Below, piece after piece: positions 7,686 through 17,310 of a stretch of 64,000 bases of DNA (the stretch's first letter is position 1; the number at the start of each line of letters is the position of its first letter). The position numbers and the translations under genes were made by a program. The DNA is taken from the NCBI GenBank assembly GCA_902785055.1, contig CACZXG010000032.1:23718-87717 (forward strand), written 5' to 3'. Under the pieces are notes generated by a model, which saw only the letters and a program-made list of their open reading frames with translations, ran no database searches and had not been told where the DNA came from. Source of the DNA: an uncultured Lachnospiraceae bacterium (GTDB taxonomy: Bacteria; Bacillota; Clostridia; Lachnospirales; Lachnospiraceae).

Positions 7686-9092
7686 TTACAGCGGCATAAT
7701 TCCAAATACAACTGCAATAAGCATGCAGAGGATGGAGAATGCCCATACATACAGGAAGCTTGCCTTGATGTGGTCCTTGATATCGACCTCCGCGAGACCT
7801 GTACCAAGCAGAGTAGCAGGAACCATGGGGCTGATGAAGGTAGCGCAGTTACGGCAGACAACCATAGCAACAGCGATCGGCAGAGCCTCGACGCCGAATG
7901 CCTGGCCGATTCCGATAACGACGGGAAGCATGCCATAGAAGTAGGAGTCTGTATCGAATGCCAGTGCCAGCGGAACGGACAGGATACCGATAACCAGAGG
8001 AAGGTGCTGACCGAGGGCTGCGGGCATAATGCCGGCAACGATGTTAGCAAGGCAGCGGACTACAGACGGGATAGCATCCGCAGGCAGTTCCATTGTCTTA
8101 GCGGAGATAACAGCGCCGTCTGCACCCAGAGAAGATGTCAGGATACCCATCAGGACGGCTGCGCCCATCAGAGTGGAGCACATCATAAGAGCCGGGCCTG
8201 CGTGCAGGTTGATGATCTTCTTGTGCATCTTGGCAGTAAAGCCGTAGTTCACGAACAGTGCGATCGCCACACCGAGCATGAAAGGATAGTAGCTGGGGAA
8301 TACGTCCCAGATCAGCATTGCGATAACTGCGAGAGTCAGGGCAATGTTGAAGATGAAAAGGCCGGGGCGCTTGAGCTCATTGTCTTCATCAGCGACAGCA
8401 GAATCTGCAACCTTAACTTCTCCCTCTAAATCAGCAAGTTTGCCGTGGAGGCCAGCGCCGCGCGCCTTCTCCTGGAAACCTGTAAGAACGGAGTGCGCGA
8501 GAGCAAGAACGATACCGAAGACCTGGATGGGAAGGATTGTCTGCCACAGGCTGCCTGCCTCAATACCGAGAACGGAAGCGGCACGCATTGTGGGGCCTGC
8601 CCAAGGCATCAGGTTCAGAACGCCCATTGCAAGGACTGCAATACGAAGCAGGGAAGTTCTGCGCATATGCATGCGGTCAAATACGGGCATCATAGCGGGA
8701 ACAACGATACAGAATGTGGAAGCGCCGCCGCCGTCCAGATGGCCGACCAGAGCGATGATGCAGGTAACGATACAAACGCCGATAACATTGTCGCCGACGA
8801 AGGTCATCAGCTTACCGATGATGACATCAAACATACCCGCATCGGTCATTATACCAAAGTATAGAACCGAGAAGACGAACAGAGCCGCTGTAGGGCCTGT
8901 GCTTCCGAATCCGCTTTTGATCATCGCGGCGATATTGTCGAATGAATAGCGGCCGGTGACGACCAGGATCAGAGCAAGGATTGTAGGCCATACGATGAAA
9001 GCGATAGCCGGCTGTGTTTTGCTCTGGAACAGAGTTACAACAATCGCGACGATTGTCAGCAATCCCAAAATACCAACAATAGTATTACTCAT
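7686..9092 (-). CDS. CitMHS family citrate-metal transporter
   Basis: Polytopic membrane protein of 468 residues in the CitMHS (Me2+-citrate:H+ symporter) family, with about 11-12 hydrophobic helices and a hydrophilic loop near residues 205-245. The family-type motif GHLDGGGASTFCIV is near residues 118-131. The start has AAGGAGATACTCTTT before ATG. Last gene of the citD-citE-citF-transporter operon, so it very probably imports citrate (complexed with Mg2+ or Ca2+) for the lyase. Other di/tricarboxylates are possible. Confidence 0.85.
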   Translation of the reverse strand: MSNTIVGILGLLTIVAIVVTLFQSKTQPAIAFIVWPTILALILVVTGRYSFDNIAAMIKSGFGSTGPTAALFVFSVLYFGIMTDAGMFDVIIGKLMTFVGDNVIGVCIVTCIIALVGHLDGGGASTFCIVVPAMMPVFDRMHMRRTSLLRIAVLAMGVLNLMPWAGPTMRAASVLGIEAGSLWQTILPIQVFGIVLALAHSVLTGFQEKARGAGLHGKLADLEGEVKVADSAVADEDNELKRPGLFIFNIALTLAVIAMLIWDVFPSYYPFMLGVAIALFVNYGFTAKMHKKIINLHAGPALMMCSTLMGAAVLMGILTSSLGADGAVISAKTMELPADAIPSVVRCLANIVAGIMPAALGQHLPLVIGILSVPLALAFDTDSYFYGMLPVVIGIGQAFGVEALPIAVAMVVCRNCATFISPMVPATLLGTGLAEVDIKDHIKASFLYVWAFSILCMLIAVVFGIMPL

Positions 9093-9120
9093 AAAGAGTA
9101 TCTCCTTTCAATTATTCCGC

Positions 9121-9151
9121 CGGCACGCGGGTATTCCGGACCCGCGCGCCG
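9121..9151 (-). terminator. GC-rich hairpin between citF and the citrate transporter gene
   Basis: CGGCACGCGGGT (9121-9132) and ACCCGCGCGCCG (9140-9151) form an 11-bp stem with one mismatch in the 100-base gap. There is no U run; it probably modulates relative expression or mRNA decay inside the operon. Confidence 0.7.
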
Positions 9152-9192
9152 ACTCATTTCCCCTCAGTAAAAGTGCTAAAAGCAATTTGGAA

Positions 9193-10746
9193 TTATTCGG
9201 CAGGTTTTACCTGGCGAACAACGTCCATGATGGTGCCGTCACGGGCTTCGATGATACCGACGATGCGGTCGCCGAATTCTACGGGATCAGGCTCACCGAC
9301 GATGGAATACGCGATGTCGCGCAGTTCTTCGATGGTCTTGAGCGGTACGCAGTCCGCTTTGCGGAGGCACTCCAGCAGATCATGACGGTTAGGGTTGACA
9401 GCTACGCCGTAGTCTGTGACTACGATGTCCACGCTCTCGCCGGGAGTGGTCACGGTCGTGACTTCCGAGCAGATCGCGGGGATACGGCCCTGCAGAAGCG
9501 GGCAGATGACGATGGTGCACTTAGCGCCCTGAGCGGTATCAGGGTGTCCGCCCTGCGCGCCGGTGATGACACCGTCGGAGCCTACCACTACGTTGCAGTT
9601 GAAGTGAACGTCAACCTCAAGGGATGCCAGAATAACATAATCGAGTTTGTTGACGAACGCGCCCTTGTTGAAAGGGTTCGCGTATGCACCTGCAGTGATG
9701 CGGTGGTGAGCGGGGTTGATGACATTGTTGACTGCGTCAAGGTCGAAAGCCTGCGTATCCATCAGGACGCGGACCATGCCCATATCCAGAAGGTCGCACA
9801 TGGGCTTGGTCAGTCCGCCTACGCCAAATCCCATCTTGATGTTGCGCTCTTTCATGATGCGGGTCAGGGAGATGGTCGAAGCGATGGAAGCTCCGCCGAC
9901 ACCGGTCTGATAGGAGAAACCTTCCTTGAAGTAAGGAGTGTTCACAACGACCTGCGTGCAGTATTCAGCCATCATCAGCTTACGCTGATCGGTAGTGGGT
10001 TTCGCTGCGCCTGTGGCGATCTTCTCGGGGATACCGATGGCATCCACTACGACAACACAGTCAACCTTGGTCATGGAGATGTGTGCCGGGAAGTTCGGGA
10101 AAGGTACCAGGCAGTCAGTGATCGCTACTACATACTCAGCACAGTCGCCATCGACGTGGGAGTAACTCAGAACGCCGCAGTTGGTCTTGCCGCCGACACC
10201 GCGGAGGTTGCCGTAATCATCGGATGTGGGAGCGCCGATGAATGCGATGTCAACCTTTGTCTCACCCGTTACCAGAGAGCGGACACGTCCGCCGTGGCTG
10301 CGCATGATCGCAAGGCCCTTGAGTTTGCCGTTGGAGATCGCTTCGCCGATCTTGCCGCGGACGCCGGAGGCCTCGATGCGGGTGATGGTGCCGTCTTCGA
10401 TCATGGGAACAAGAGCTTCGTGAGCCTTGCCTAGGGAAGTGGCTGCCAGTGTGATGTTCTTAAGACCCATGTCGTGGATCTCCTTCATGACCATGTTGAC
10501 GATCAGGTCGCCTTCACGGAAATGATGGTGGAAGCTGATGGTCATGCCGCTGTGCGCTTTGCATTTGACCAGGGCTTCACGGATATCCTTGCACATCTTA
10601 CTGTGCTGATTGTCCATTACAGGACGGATAATGGGAGCCTGTCTTCTGAAAGGCACGCCATTTTTATAATTATTGCCCTGAAAGGGCTCTTTCCCCGTTG
10701 CTCTGAGGATTTCATCGGGAATTTCCCGACCGACTGCATTTCTCAT
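9193..10746 (-). CDS. citF: Citrate lyase alpha subunit (citrate-ACP transferase)
   Basis: Protein of 517 residues, the normal CitF length. CitF swaps acetyl for citryl on the prosthetic group carried by CitD. Family hallmarks include the N-terminal RNAVGREIPDEI segment, a TISFHHHFREGD segment near residue 70 and GVGGASIASTISL near 277. The ATG follows AAGGAG. It sits between citE and the citrate transporter in a minus-strand operon. Intact in this assembly, unlike citE. Confidence 0.93.
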   Translation of the reverse strand: MRNAVGREIPDEILRATGKEPFQGNNYKNGVPFRRQAPIIRPVMDNQHSKMCKDIREALVKCKAHSGMTISFHHHFREGDLIVNMVMKEIHDMGLKNITLAATSLGKAHEALVPMIEDGTITRIEASGVRGKIGEAISNGKLKGLAIMRSHGGRVRSLVTGETKVDIAFIGAPTSDDYGNLRGVGGKTNCGVLSYSHVDGDCAEYVVAITDCLVPFPNFPAHISMTKVDCVVVVDAIGIPEKIATGAAKPTTDQRKLMMAEYCTQVVVNTPYFKEGFSYQTGVGGASIASTISLTRIMKERNIKMGFGVGGLTKPMCDLLDMGMVRVLMDTQAFDLDAVNNVINPAHHRITAGAYANPFNKGAFVNKLDYVILASLEVDVHFNCNVVVGSDGVITGAQGGHPDTAQGAKCTIVICPLLQGRIPAICSEVTTVTTPGESVDIVVTDYGVAVNPNRHDLLECLRKADCVPLKTIEELRDIAYSIVGEPDPVEFGDRIVGIIEARDGTIMDVVRQVKPAE

Positions 10747-10802
10747 ATCACAAATCTCCTTACGCTCTTAGTAGCGTGGTGACAGATTGCAGAGCAATCT
10801 GC

Positions 10803-10846
10803 AAAGGAGAGCTCGCTATGAATGAATAACATTACAGCTCTCCTTT
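10803..10846 (-). terminator. Hairpin around the citE stop codon
   Basis: AAAGGAGAGCT (10803-10813) and AGCTCTCCTTT (10836-10846) are perfect 11-bp inverted repeats; the citE stop lies in the loop. A second small hairpin, CAGATTGC/GCAATCTG, lies just beyond (about 10783-10801). Both occupy the citE-citF gap and probably affect expression ratio or mRNA stability. Confidence 0.6.
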
Positions 10847-11690
10847 ATAAACGCCGGATGCTTTGGCGAGCGCGAGAGTGCGCTTTGCGCCGTCATAGAA
10901 AGCGATGTCGATCATCTTGCCGTCAACGGTGAAGACGCCGATGCCCATTGCCTTCTTGGTGTCGATTTCGCGAACGACCTTCTCAGCGAAGATGATTTCC
11001 TTCGGCTTGGGAGTGTAGATGTCGTGCACGATCGGAATCTGTCTGGGTCTCGACATCCTTGCGGAAGCCTTCCATGTCGTTCAGATTCGTGTAGACAGTG
11101 TCAAAACACTGTTTGCCTGCAGCGCGTGCCGCAATGATCATGTGCTGGCGTGCGCCCATGAGCTCGACGCCTGTGCCGGAGATCGAGGTCTGAAGGTCCT
11201 TGGTGTAGTCGCCGCCGGAAAGAGCGATACCAAACAGACGGGGAGAAGCCTCGCAGATCTCAAGAGCGTTCAGAACGCCCTTAGCGGACTCAAGAGCCGC
11301 CATGATCAGCGTGCGTCCGTCTTCGATGCCGAATTCCTTTTCAGCTGCGATAACGGCAGCTTCCACTCTTTTGACATCTTCCGCGGTCTCTGTCTTGGGA
11401 ATACGGATCGCATCGCAGCCGCCTGCTACGGAGCAGCGGATGTCTTCTTCCCAGAGATCGGAGTCAAGACCATTAATACGTACAACGCGCTCTACGCCGC
11501 GGTAATCGATTTCCTGCAGCGCGTGGTAGAGCGAATAACGGGCGGCATCTTTCTCGCGCTCCGCTACCGCGTCCTCAAGATCCAGCATGATCGAATCGGG
11601 TCCGTATACATAGGGATCCTTGATCAGGCCGGGTTTCTGGCAATTCAGGAACATCATGCTCCTGCGAAGTCTTTTCAGGTTTGGATTCAT
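10832..11690 (-). pseudogene. citE: Citrate lyase beta subunit, frameshifted by a short deletion
   Basis: CitE cleaves citryl-ACP to oxaloacetate and acetyl-ACP. The start at 11690 (MNPNLKRLRRSMMF) has GGGGAGG upstream and an ATGA overlap with citD. The frame matches CitE up to FRKDVE (about 11050), then shifts; the C-terminal 70 residues, from PRQIPIVHD, continue in another frame to 10832. Known CitE proteins have about 14 residues between these points (a segment like IKQLGFDGKSLIN), so about 41 nt are missing at 11047-11049. The split products lack a conserved active-site segment. Either citE is inactivated or the assembly has an error here; intact neighbours favour a recent event or error. 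Confidence 0.85.
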
Positions 11691-11986
11691 CTGATGGCAC
11701 CTCCCCAAGGTAAACCGCCCTTGATGTCGTTGCTGCGGTAGACGGCGCATTCAACTCTCGCTTTGATGGTGCAGTCGAGAGCGCCTTTATCTACAACGGT
11801 CACTTTGACATCATTGACGTCAAGACGTTTCAGGGTATCATAGATCACTTTGCGGATCTGCCTGCCGTACTGGCGGATGACGACGCTGTCGAGATCAAGA
11901 TCGACCTGCCCCCTGCCAGGCTCAACTGTTACCATGCAGTCACTGGATTCCAGAGTGCCGGCAACCGCTGACTTTTTGATATCCAT
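11687..11986 (-). CDS. citD: Citrate lyase acyl carrier protein (gamma subunit)
   Basis: Small protein of 99 residues, the usual CitD size. It carries the phosphoribosyl-dephospho-CoA arm on a conserved serine; the segment AGTLESSDCMV near residue 10-20 is the typical attachment region. First gene of the cit operon, with AGGAG before the ATG at 11986 and a 4-nt overlap with citE. The ligase and prosthetic-group genes citC, citX and citG are not in this window, so activation must rely on genes elsewhere. Confidence 0.9.
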   Translation of the reverse strand: MDIKKSAVAGTLESSDCMVTVEPGRGQVDLDLDSVVIRQYGRQIRKVIYDTLKRLDVNDVKVTVVDKGALDCTIKARVECAVYRSNDIKGGLPWGGAIR

Positions 11987-12063
11987 TTGACATTTCTCCT
12001 TTCCCCTAAGATTGGATAAACTTTATTTGCTACAATAATATAATTACATAGTTTACCATAATC

Positions 12064-12137
12064 TTCAAATACTGATTTGAGAATAAGGATATAGTATTTA
12101 TATTATATCTTGGTATTTGGACTATACATGCTATACT
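12064..12137. promoter_or_regulatory. Divergent citrate operon / LysR control region
   Basis: The 229-base AT-rich gap between citD and the LysR gene contains an inverted repeat TTCAAAT-actg-ATTTGAGAA (12064-12083), a candidate LysR operator, and a plus-strand promoter TTGGTA (12110-12115), 16 bases, TATACT (12132-12137) for the regulator. The minus-strand promoter for citD is not clear; several AT-rich hexamers lie at 12010-12060. Confidence 0.55.
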
Positions 12138-12215
12138 TATTTCGAAGATAGAACAAAAAAAGTGAAAAAACGTAGGATGATGTGATGAAATTTAATATAA
12201 ATAGGGGGATTTTCC

Positions 12216-13130
12216 ATGAATATAAAGCAGGCGCAGTACATTCAGACCATCGCTAATGAGGGAAGCATAACGGCGGCAGCAAAAAAATTATATATCAGTC
12301 AGCCGTCCCTGAGCCAGATGGTGCGCCAGGTGGAGAAAGAACTTGGAGTAACACTGTTTGATCGGACCTCTCTGCCGCTCAGGCTCACCTACGCCGGGGA
12401 GAAATATCTCGAGTGCGCGCACACGATGATCGTCGCCAATGACCGTCTGGAGAACCAGCTCCAGGATATCCGGCAGGAGAACAGCGGACACTTGCGCCTG
12501 GGGATCAGTGTGCAGAGGGGAATGAGGATCCTTCCCCTGGCAATGCCGAAATTTATTGCCCGCTATCCCAATGTGTCGCTGGAATTGCGGGAGACGGGGT
12601 CCGTGAGAATGGAAGATCTTCTTCGGTACGGTGAGATCGATCTTGCCTTTGCTGCTCTTGAGTCCACCAGCGCGAGGTTTGATTACAAACTGATCGAGAA
12701 GGAGACCACAGGAATACTGGTAGGCAGATCCTCGAAACTTGCCGAGCGGTTTGAATCAGGAACGGCGATCCCGCTTAAAGAGGCGAAGAACGAGCAGTTC
12801 GTCAGTCTCAAACAAGGCCACAGTATCAGGGTGGTGCAGGACCAGCTGTTTCGGATGCTTGATATTGACCCCAAGATCCTGATGGAAGTGGATTCCCTCG
12901 AGATGGCCAAGCGGGTCACGGTATCCTGCGGGGCGTGCATGCTGTGCCCGGATATCTATTTTGACGAAACGGTTATAAAGAAAGGGGTATTTTACCCGCT
13001 CAAAGGAGTCGAGAATCACCGGCATTTCTATGCGTGCTGGAGAAAGGGAGAAGATCTGCCGAGATATGCGGAGGATCTGATTGAGATCGTGGCCGGCGTG
13101 CTGGACGGCAGAAGGGCATGGGAGATCTGA
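12216..13130 (+). CDS. LysR family regulator, probable citrate operon activator
   Basis: Regulator of 304 residues with a typical N-terminal helix-turn-helix (GSITAAAKKLYISQPSLSQM, about residues 15-34) and a C-terminal ligand-binding domain (about 90-295). It follows an AGGGGGA ribosome site and is transcribed divergently from citD. The arrangement suggests it controls citrate lyase and uptake in response to citrate, as CitR-type LysR proteins do; this is inferred from context. Confidence 0.88.
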   Translation: MNIKQAQYIQTIANEGSITAAAKKLYISQPSLSQMVRQVEKELGVTLFDRTSLPLRLTYAGEKYLECAHTMIVANDRLENQLQDIRQENSGHLRLGISVQRGMRILPLAMPKFIARYPNVSLELRETGSVRMEDLLRYGEIDLAFAALESTSARFDYKLIEKETTGILVGRSSKLAERFESGTAIPLKEAKNEQFVSLKQGHSIRVVQDQLFRMLDIDPKILMEVDSLEMAKRVTVSCGACMLCPDIYFDETVIKKGVFYPLKGVENHRHFYACWRKGEDLPRYAEDLIEIVAGVLDGRRAWEI

Positions 13131-13206
13131 AAAATGACAGGCAGCTCGGAAGACAGAAGGATCTACATACTGCGGGAGGAAAAACCCGCGAAAGCAGTGG
13201 TAAAAC

Positions 13207-13674
13207 TTGGGATTCGCTGCCGGCACACAGCCCATCATGGGATATAACTACGGGGCTAAGAATTACCGCCGCATGATCGATGTCCTGAAGGCGGGCGTTA
13301 TGGTCTGCAGCGGAACGGAGCTCTGCATCATGGCAGTATATGGCGTATTCGCACCGCAGCTGATCGGAATCTTTACGGATTCGGCAGAGGTCATCGCGAC
13401 GGGAAGCCGGGTGCTCCGGACGATCATGTGCATCCTTCCGTTTGTGGGCGCGGTCTCCATGAGCAGGATGTCCTTTCAGGCTATGGGAAAGCCCCAGTTT
13501 GCCTTCGCCATCACTTTGGTGCGGCAGCTGTTCCTCTATGTTCCGCTTCTGCTTATCCTGAACAGGGTATTCGGCTTCGGGGGCATGATCTGGGCTCAGC
13601 CTGTCACAGAGTTTATTATGATGACAGTTTCCCTGACACTGTTGTATCGGGTGATCAAGGTGCAGGAAACTTAA
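13207..13674 (+). pseudogene. MATE family efflux pump, C-terminal remnant
   Basis: The frame opens at a TTG with a stop codon two codons upstream and no ribosome site, and encodes 155 residues that match only the last third of a MATE transporter (about 450 residues). It starts inside the conserved GFAAGTQPIMGYNYGA motif and continues through four hydrophobic helices. The first 300 residues are missing; the 76 bases between the LysR stop and this frame hold nothing recognisable. A decayed gene or an assembly gap. Confidence 0.85.
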
Positions 13675-13696
13675 AAGACAACGCAGGAGAAAAACA

Positions 13697-14365
13697 ATGA
13701 GAAAAGGAGCGATTTTTGACGTCGACGGGACGCTGCTGGATTCCATGCCGATTTGGGAGAACGCTTCAGAGAGATTTCTTGAAGGGCTGGGCATTGAGGC
13801 TGAACCGGGCCTTAATGAGATCATGTTCAGGATGAGTCTGGACGAGGGGGCAGCCTACCTGAGGTCGGCCTATGATCTTGCCATGACTGATCAGGAGATC
13901 AAGGAAGGCGTCCTCGGAGTGATCCGCGACTTTTATTTCTATCAGGCGCAGCCCAAGCCCGGCGCGGGAGAATTCCTGGCGCAGATGAAGGCGAGAGAAA
14001 TCCCGATGTATATTGCTACGTCCAGCAACAGGGAGCATATCCGGGCGGCCTTTGAGAGGCTTGGGTTTTATGACTGTTTTGAGGGACTGATCACCTGCGA
14101 GGAGGCAGGGGCAGGCAAGAGCGACCCCCGGATCTTCCTGCTGGCGGCAGAGCGCATGGGACTGGAACCTGCGGACATATATGTGTTCGAGGATGTGATC
14201 CACGCTGTCCGTACGGCGAACAGCGCGGGATTTGTGACAGTGGGCGTATATGACCAGGCCAGCAGCTCCGATAACGCCGCGATGAGGGCGGAGAGCGGAC
14301 TTTATCTGCATTCGCTTGAGAACTGGGAGAGATTCCGGAATTTCGCGTTTGAAGGGGCGAAATGA
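13697..14365 (+). CDS. HAD superfamily phosphatase (beta-phosphoglucomutase-like)
   Basis: Haloacid dehalogenase hydrolase of 222 residues. Motif I DVDGTLLDS (nucleophile Asp8), motif II threonine/serine in IATSSN (about residue 95), motif III lysine in AGKSDP and motif IV FEDV (about 158) are present, with a helical cap after motif I as in subfamily IA. Such enzymes dephosphorylate sugar phosphates or nucleotides. AGGAG precedes the ATG. Substrate not assignable. Confidence 0.88.
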   Translation: MRKGAIFDVDGTLLDSMPIWENASERFLEGLGIEAEPGLNEIMFRMSLDEGAAYLRSAYDLAMTDQEIKEGVLGVIRDFYFYQAQPKPGAGEFLAQMKAREIPMYIATSSNREHIRAAFERLGFYDCFEGLITCEEAGAGKSDPRIFLLAAERMGLEPADIYVFEDVIHAVRTANSAGFVTVGVYDQASSSDNAAMRAESGLYLHSLENWERFRNFAFEGAK

Positions 14366-14401
14366 TCGCTGTGAGCATCAGATTCCCGAAAGGCAAAAAA
14401 T

Positions 14402-14449
14402 GGCATAAAAAGGGCGCTGCTTATTGCGGCGCCCTATGTTTATGCCTTT
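14402..14449. terminator. Bidirectional terminator between convergent genes
   Basis: Nested inverted repeats GGCATAAA/TTTATGCC (14402-14409, 14439-14446) and AGGGCGC/GCGCCCT (14411-14417, 14429-14435), with A-rich and T-rich flanks. It separates the HAD gene from the convergent CorC/HlyC gene. Confidence 0.88.
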
Positions 14450-15701
14450 ATTCTTCTTTTTTGACCTGCACCTTCACACGTCTGACTCTTCGTTTTGACA
14501 CTTCCATGATCGTCACTTCGATATCTCTGTATTTAAAAGTGCTGTTGACATTGGGAAATCCGTTGTTGTACTCGATACACCAGCCGCCGACAGTCTCGGA
14601 ATCGAAATCGAAATCATCCTCTTTCCATCCCATCAGCTCCAGGAACTCATAGATCGGCGTATCGCCGTCCAGTTCGTACTTTCCGTCGCCCTGCTTTACC
14701 ACATCTTTTTCCACTGTATCGGTCTCATCCCAGATATCCCCGACAAGCTGCTCCAGAACGTCCTCCATGGAGACCACACCGAGCGTTCCGCCGTATTCGT
14801 CGGTTACCACCGCGATGTGTTGCTGCGCGTTCCGAAGAGAGGAGAGCACCGCAGGGAGCTTCATGGTCTTGTACACGTAGCAGGTGGGGAGCAGTAGAGA
14901 GCGGATCTCTACTTTGTCCTTGTCGATCATAGCCTTAAGGAAGCGGTTCAGGGACAGAATGCCGATCACATGGTCTATGCTGTCCTCGTAGACAGGGATC
15001 CTGGAATAAGGAGAGGAGTCGATCGTCCTGAGGATCTCTTCCCAGGGGTCATCGATGTCTATAGCGATGATATCCACTCTGGCCGTCATGACTTCCGACG
15101 CCGAGATGTCCGCGAAGTCGATCGCCGCGCTGACAAGTTCCGAGGCGTCTTCATCAAGGACATCCTCGTCCTCCGCCATGTCGATCATCGTGTGCAGTTC
15201 CTCAAGAGCAGCGTCGCTGTCCGGGTCCTCTATGTCGGGCAGCAGGCGGGTGATCAGATTGACCAGTCCCACCACGATGAAAGTCACCGGTTTGAGGATG
15301 ATCATAAGAGCCCTGATCGGGTAGGCAAAAGAGAGAGCAAATCTGGTCGCGTTTTTCTTGGCCGTGATCTTGGGAATAGTCTCGCCGAAAATAATGACCG
15401 CCACCGTGATCAGCGCCGTTGAGACCCAGGTATAGTGCTCGCCCAGCGTCATCATCACTGCGACCGATCCCATGGAAGAGGCGGCAATGTTCACCAGGTT
15501 ATTTCCTACCAGAATAGTGGAGAGGGCGTCGTCAAACTTACTTGCGATCTTTGCGGCGATCCCCGCTTTTTTGTTCCCGTTGTCCTTCTCGTGCTCAAGG
15601 CGCACCTTGTTGCAGGCGGAATAGGACATCTCCGACGCGGAGAAGAATGCCGAGAGCATGACGCAGACGATAATTCCTATAATATAAATATACAGATCCA
15701 T
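14448..15701 (-). CDS. CNNM/CorC (HlyC) family membrane protein, second of a pair
   Basis: Protein of 417 residues with an N-terminal CNNM/DUF21 membrane domain (about residues 1-180), two CBS domains (about 205-325) and a C-terminal CorC_HlyC domain (about 345-415). Members are linked to Mg2+/Co2+ efflux or sodium-driven metal exchange; 'hemolysin' in old names is misleading. It begins 7 bases after the end of its paralogue, so the two are co-transcribed and may form a heteromer. Confidence 0.88.
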   Translation of the reverse strand: MDLYIYIIGIIVCVMLSAFFSASEMSYSACNKVRLEHEKDNGNKKAGIAAKIASKFDDALSTILVGNNLVNIAASSMGSVAVMMTLGEHYTWVSTALITVAVIIFGETIPKITAKKNATRFALSFAYPIRALMIILKPVTFIVVGLVNLITRLLPDIEDPDSDAALEELHTMIDMAEDEDVLDEDASELVSAAIDFADISASEVMTARVDIIAIDIDDPWEEILRTIDSSPYSRIPVYEDSIDHVIGILSLNRFLKAMIDKDKVEIRSLLLPTCYVYKTMKLPAVLSSLRNAQQHIAVVTDEYGGTLGVVSMEDVLEQLVGDIWDETDTVEKDVVKQGDGKYELDGDTPIYEFLELMGWKEDDFDFDSETVGGWCIEYNNGFPNVNSTFKYRDIEVTIMEVSKRRVRRVKVQVKKEE

Positions 15702-15708
15702 CTACGCG

Positions 15709-17133
15709 TCACCTCCCCTCTCTTGCGGAAGGGCGCATAGCCTTCGCGTAGTGCTTGTTTTTGGCCTGCTGGACAGCGTATGCCTCGCCTTTGGCAAAGC
15801 CCTCGTAGTTTTCCCGAAGTTCTTCGGGGTTGTCGTCGTTCTCGGCGATCTTGCGGTCCTCTTTGAGTTCCTCTGTTGTGAGTCTGCGGACCTTAAGGCG
15901 CATGATCCTGTTGTGGCGCATGACAAGAACGGAGATCTTAGTGCCCAGATAGTGGAAACTGTCCCCTGCCACTGGAATGGACGGAAAGGCCTCGTAAGCC
16001 AACTCGTTCATGAGCTTATATCCGATGCTTTCCTCCTGCTCCTCGGTATAATCAACGCCGAGTTCGTCCAGGACATCCAGCACCTGCTCTTCGGGATTGA
16101 CGCTGTAGGAACCATCCGTCATGGGGACAACGTTGCGCACCGCACGGTCGTCCTCGTCCCAGATCTCTCCCACAAGTTCTTCAAGAATATCTTCATCCGT
16201 CACGATTCCGAGGGTCCCCCCGTAGTTGTCCGTTACAACGGCGAGGTTGATCTTGTTCCTCGACATGATCGTCAAAAGATCATCGATCTTTGTCGACTGA
16301 TGGACGAAGAAGGGCTCATAGAGAAGCGGCCTGATATCCAGGGCCTTTCCTATGCGGATGTAGTAGCGGATATATCTGCGGATGTGCAGAATACCGATGA
16401 TATTGTCGATGCTTCCCTCGTATACCGGCAGGCGGCTGTGATTCTGCTCCTTGATAAACTGCAGGATCTCCTCCTGGGGCATATTGATGTCAATAGCCGC
16501 CACATCCATGCGGGGTGTCAGAATACTCTCCACAGTCACATCGCCGAACTGGAGCGCAGAGGAGATCAGTTCGCTCTGTTCCTCATTGATCGTCCCTTCC
16601 TCGGTCATATCCTCAATGATGTCGTAGATATCATTTTCCGTGACTGACGTCTCATCGTCGCCCTTTGAAGCTTTCGCCGCGGCATTGCCGATCATCGTAA
16701 GCAGTGCGGCGAAGGGCTTGAGGACCGTCATGATCGCGCGCAGAGTGCCCGCTGTCGCAAGACTGATGGGCTCACTGTATTTTCTCGCAACACTTTTAGG
16801 CAGCATCTCTCCGAAGAAAAATACTACCAGCGTGGTTACCAGTGTGGAAATAGAAACTGCGGAAACGCCCCACCGTTTGGTGACATACACTGTCACAATT
16901 GAGGCTGTCGCGATGTGCACAATATTAGTACAGATCAGGAGAGTCGTGATCGCCCGATCAAAGTGATCCGTAATATACAGAGCCGTCTCAGCCCGATTGT
17001 CCCCTCTCTCTGCGTCTGTCTTAAGACGCACACGGGATACTGACGCAAAAGCGGTCTCCGTTACTGCGAAGAACATTGCGGCGAATAGCAAAAGAATTAC
17101 GATCAGCCATGTTGATTGACTGCCATCGTCCAT
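15709..17133 (-). CDS. CNNM/CorC (HlyC) family membrane protein, first of a pair
   Basis: Paralogue of the next gene, 474 residues, with the same order: DUF21 membrane domain (about 1-190), CBS pair (about 205-325), CorC_HlyC domain (about 340-425). It has an extra charged C-terminal tail of about 45 residues with many Lys/Glu/Asn. The tandem pair is most likely a duplication with divergence. Function in divalent-cation homeostasis is inferred from the family. Confidence 0.88.
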   Translation of the reverse strand: MDDGSQSTWLIVILLLFAAMFFAVTETAFASVSRVRLKTDAERGDNRAETALYITDHFDRAITTLLICTNIVHIATASIVTVYVTKRWGVSAVSISTLVTTLVVFFFGEMLPKSVARKYSEPISLATAGTLRAIMTVLKPFAALLTMIGNAAAKASKGDDETSVTENDIYDIIEDMTEEGTINEEQSELISSALQFGDVTVESILTPRMDVAAIDINMPQEEILQFIKEQNHSRLPVYEGSIDNIIGILHIRRYIRYYIRIGKALDIRPLLYEPFFVHQSTKIDDLLTIMSRNKINLAVVTDNYGGTLGIVTDEDILEELVGEIWDEDDRAVRNVVPMTDGSYSVNPEEQVLDVLDELGVDYTEEQEESIGYKLMNELAYEAFPSIPVAGDSFHYLGTKISVLVMRHNRIMRLKVRRLTTEELKEDRKIAENDDNPEELRENYEGFAKGEAYAVQQAKNKHYAKAMRPSAREGR

Positions 17134-17233
17134 AAGACCTGGTCACACTCCTTCTAAAATCAGGAAACGAAAAACATATGATTTCATGTTCAAGAGCGTA
17201 TCATAAAAGCATCTGTTGCGCAAGGGCAGGCAC

Positions 17234-17262
17234 TTTTCTGCTTCCCGGAAATCATATATAAT
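17234..17262 (+). promoter_or_regulatory. Probable promoter of the thioesterase gene
   Basis: TATAAT at 17257-17262, about 50 bases before the ATG; the -35 region (TTTTCT, 17234-17239) is weak. The 177-base gap to the divergent CorC gene holds no coding sequence. Confidence 0.45.
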
Positions 17263-17310
17263 AGAAGTCACAGACCGACTTCTAACCTGCTTTGCGTACA
17301 GGAGGGAAAC

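Noticed and set aside
8956..10434. Long plus-strand open frame (492 codons) opposite citF
   Set aside because: It is antisense to a clear CitF, has biased composition typical of a shadow frame in GC-rich codons, and lacks a ribosome site.
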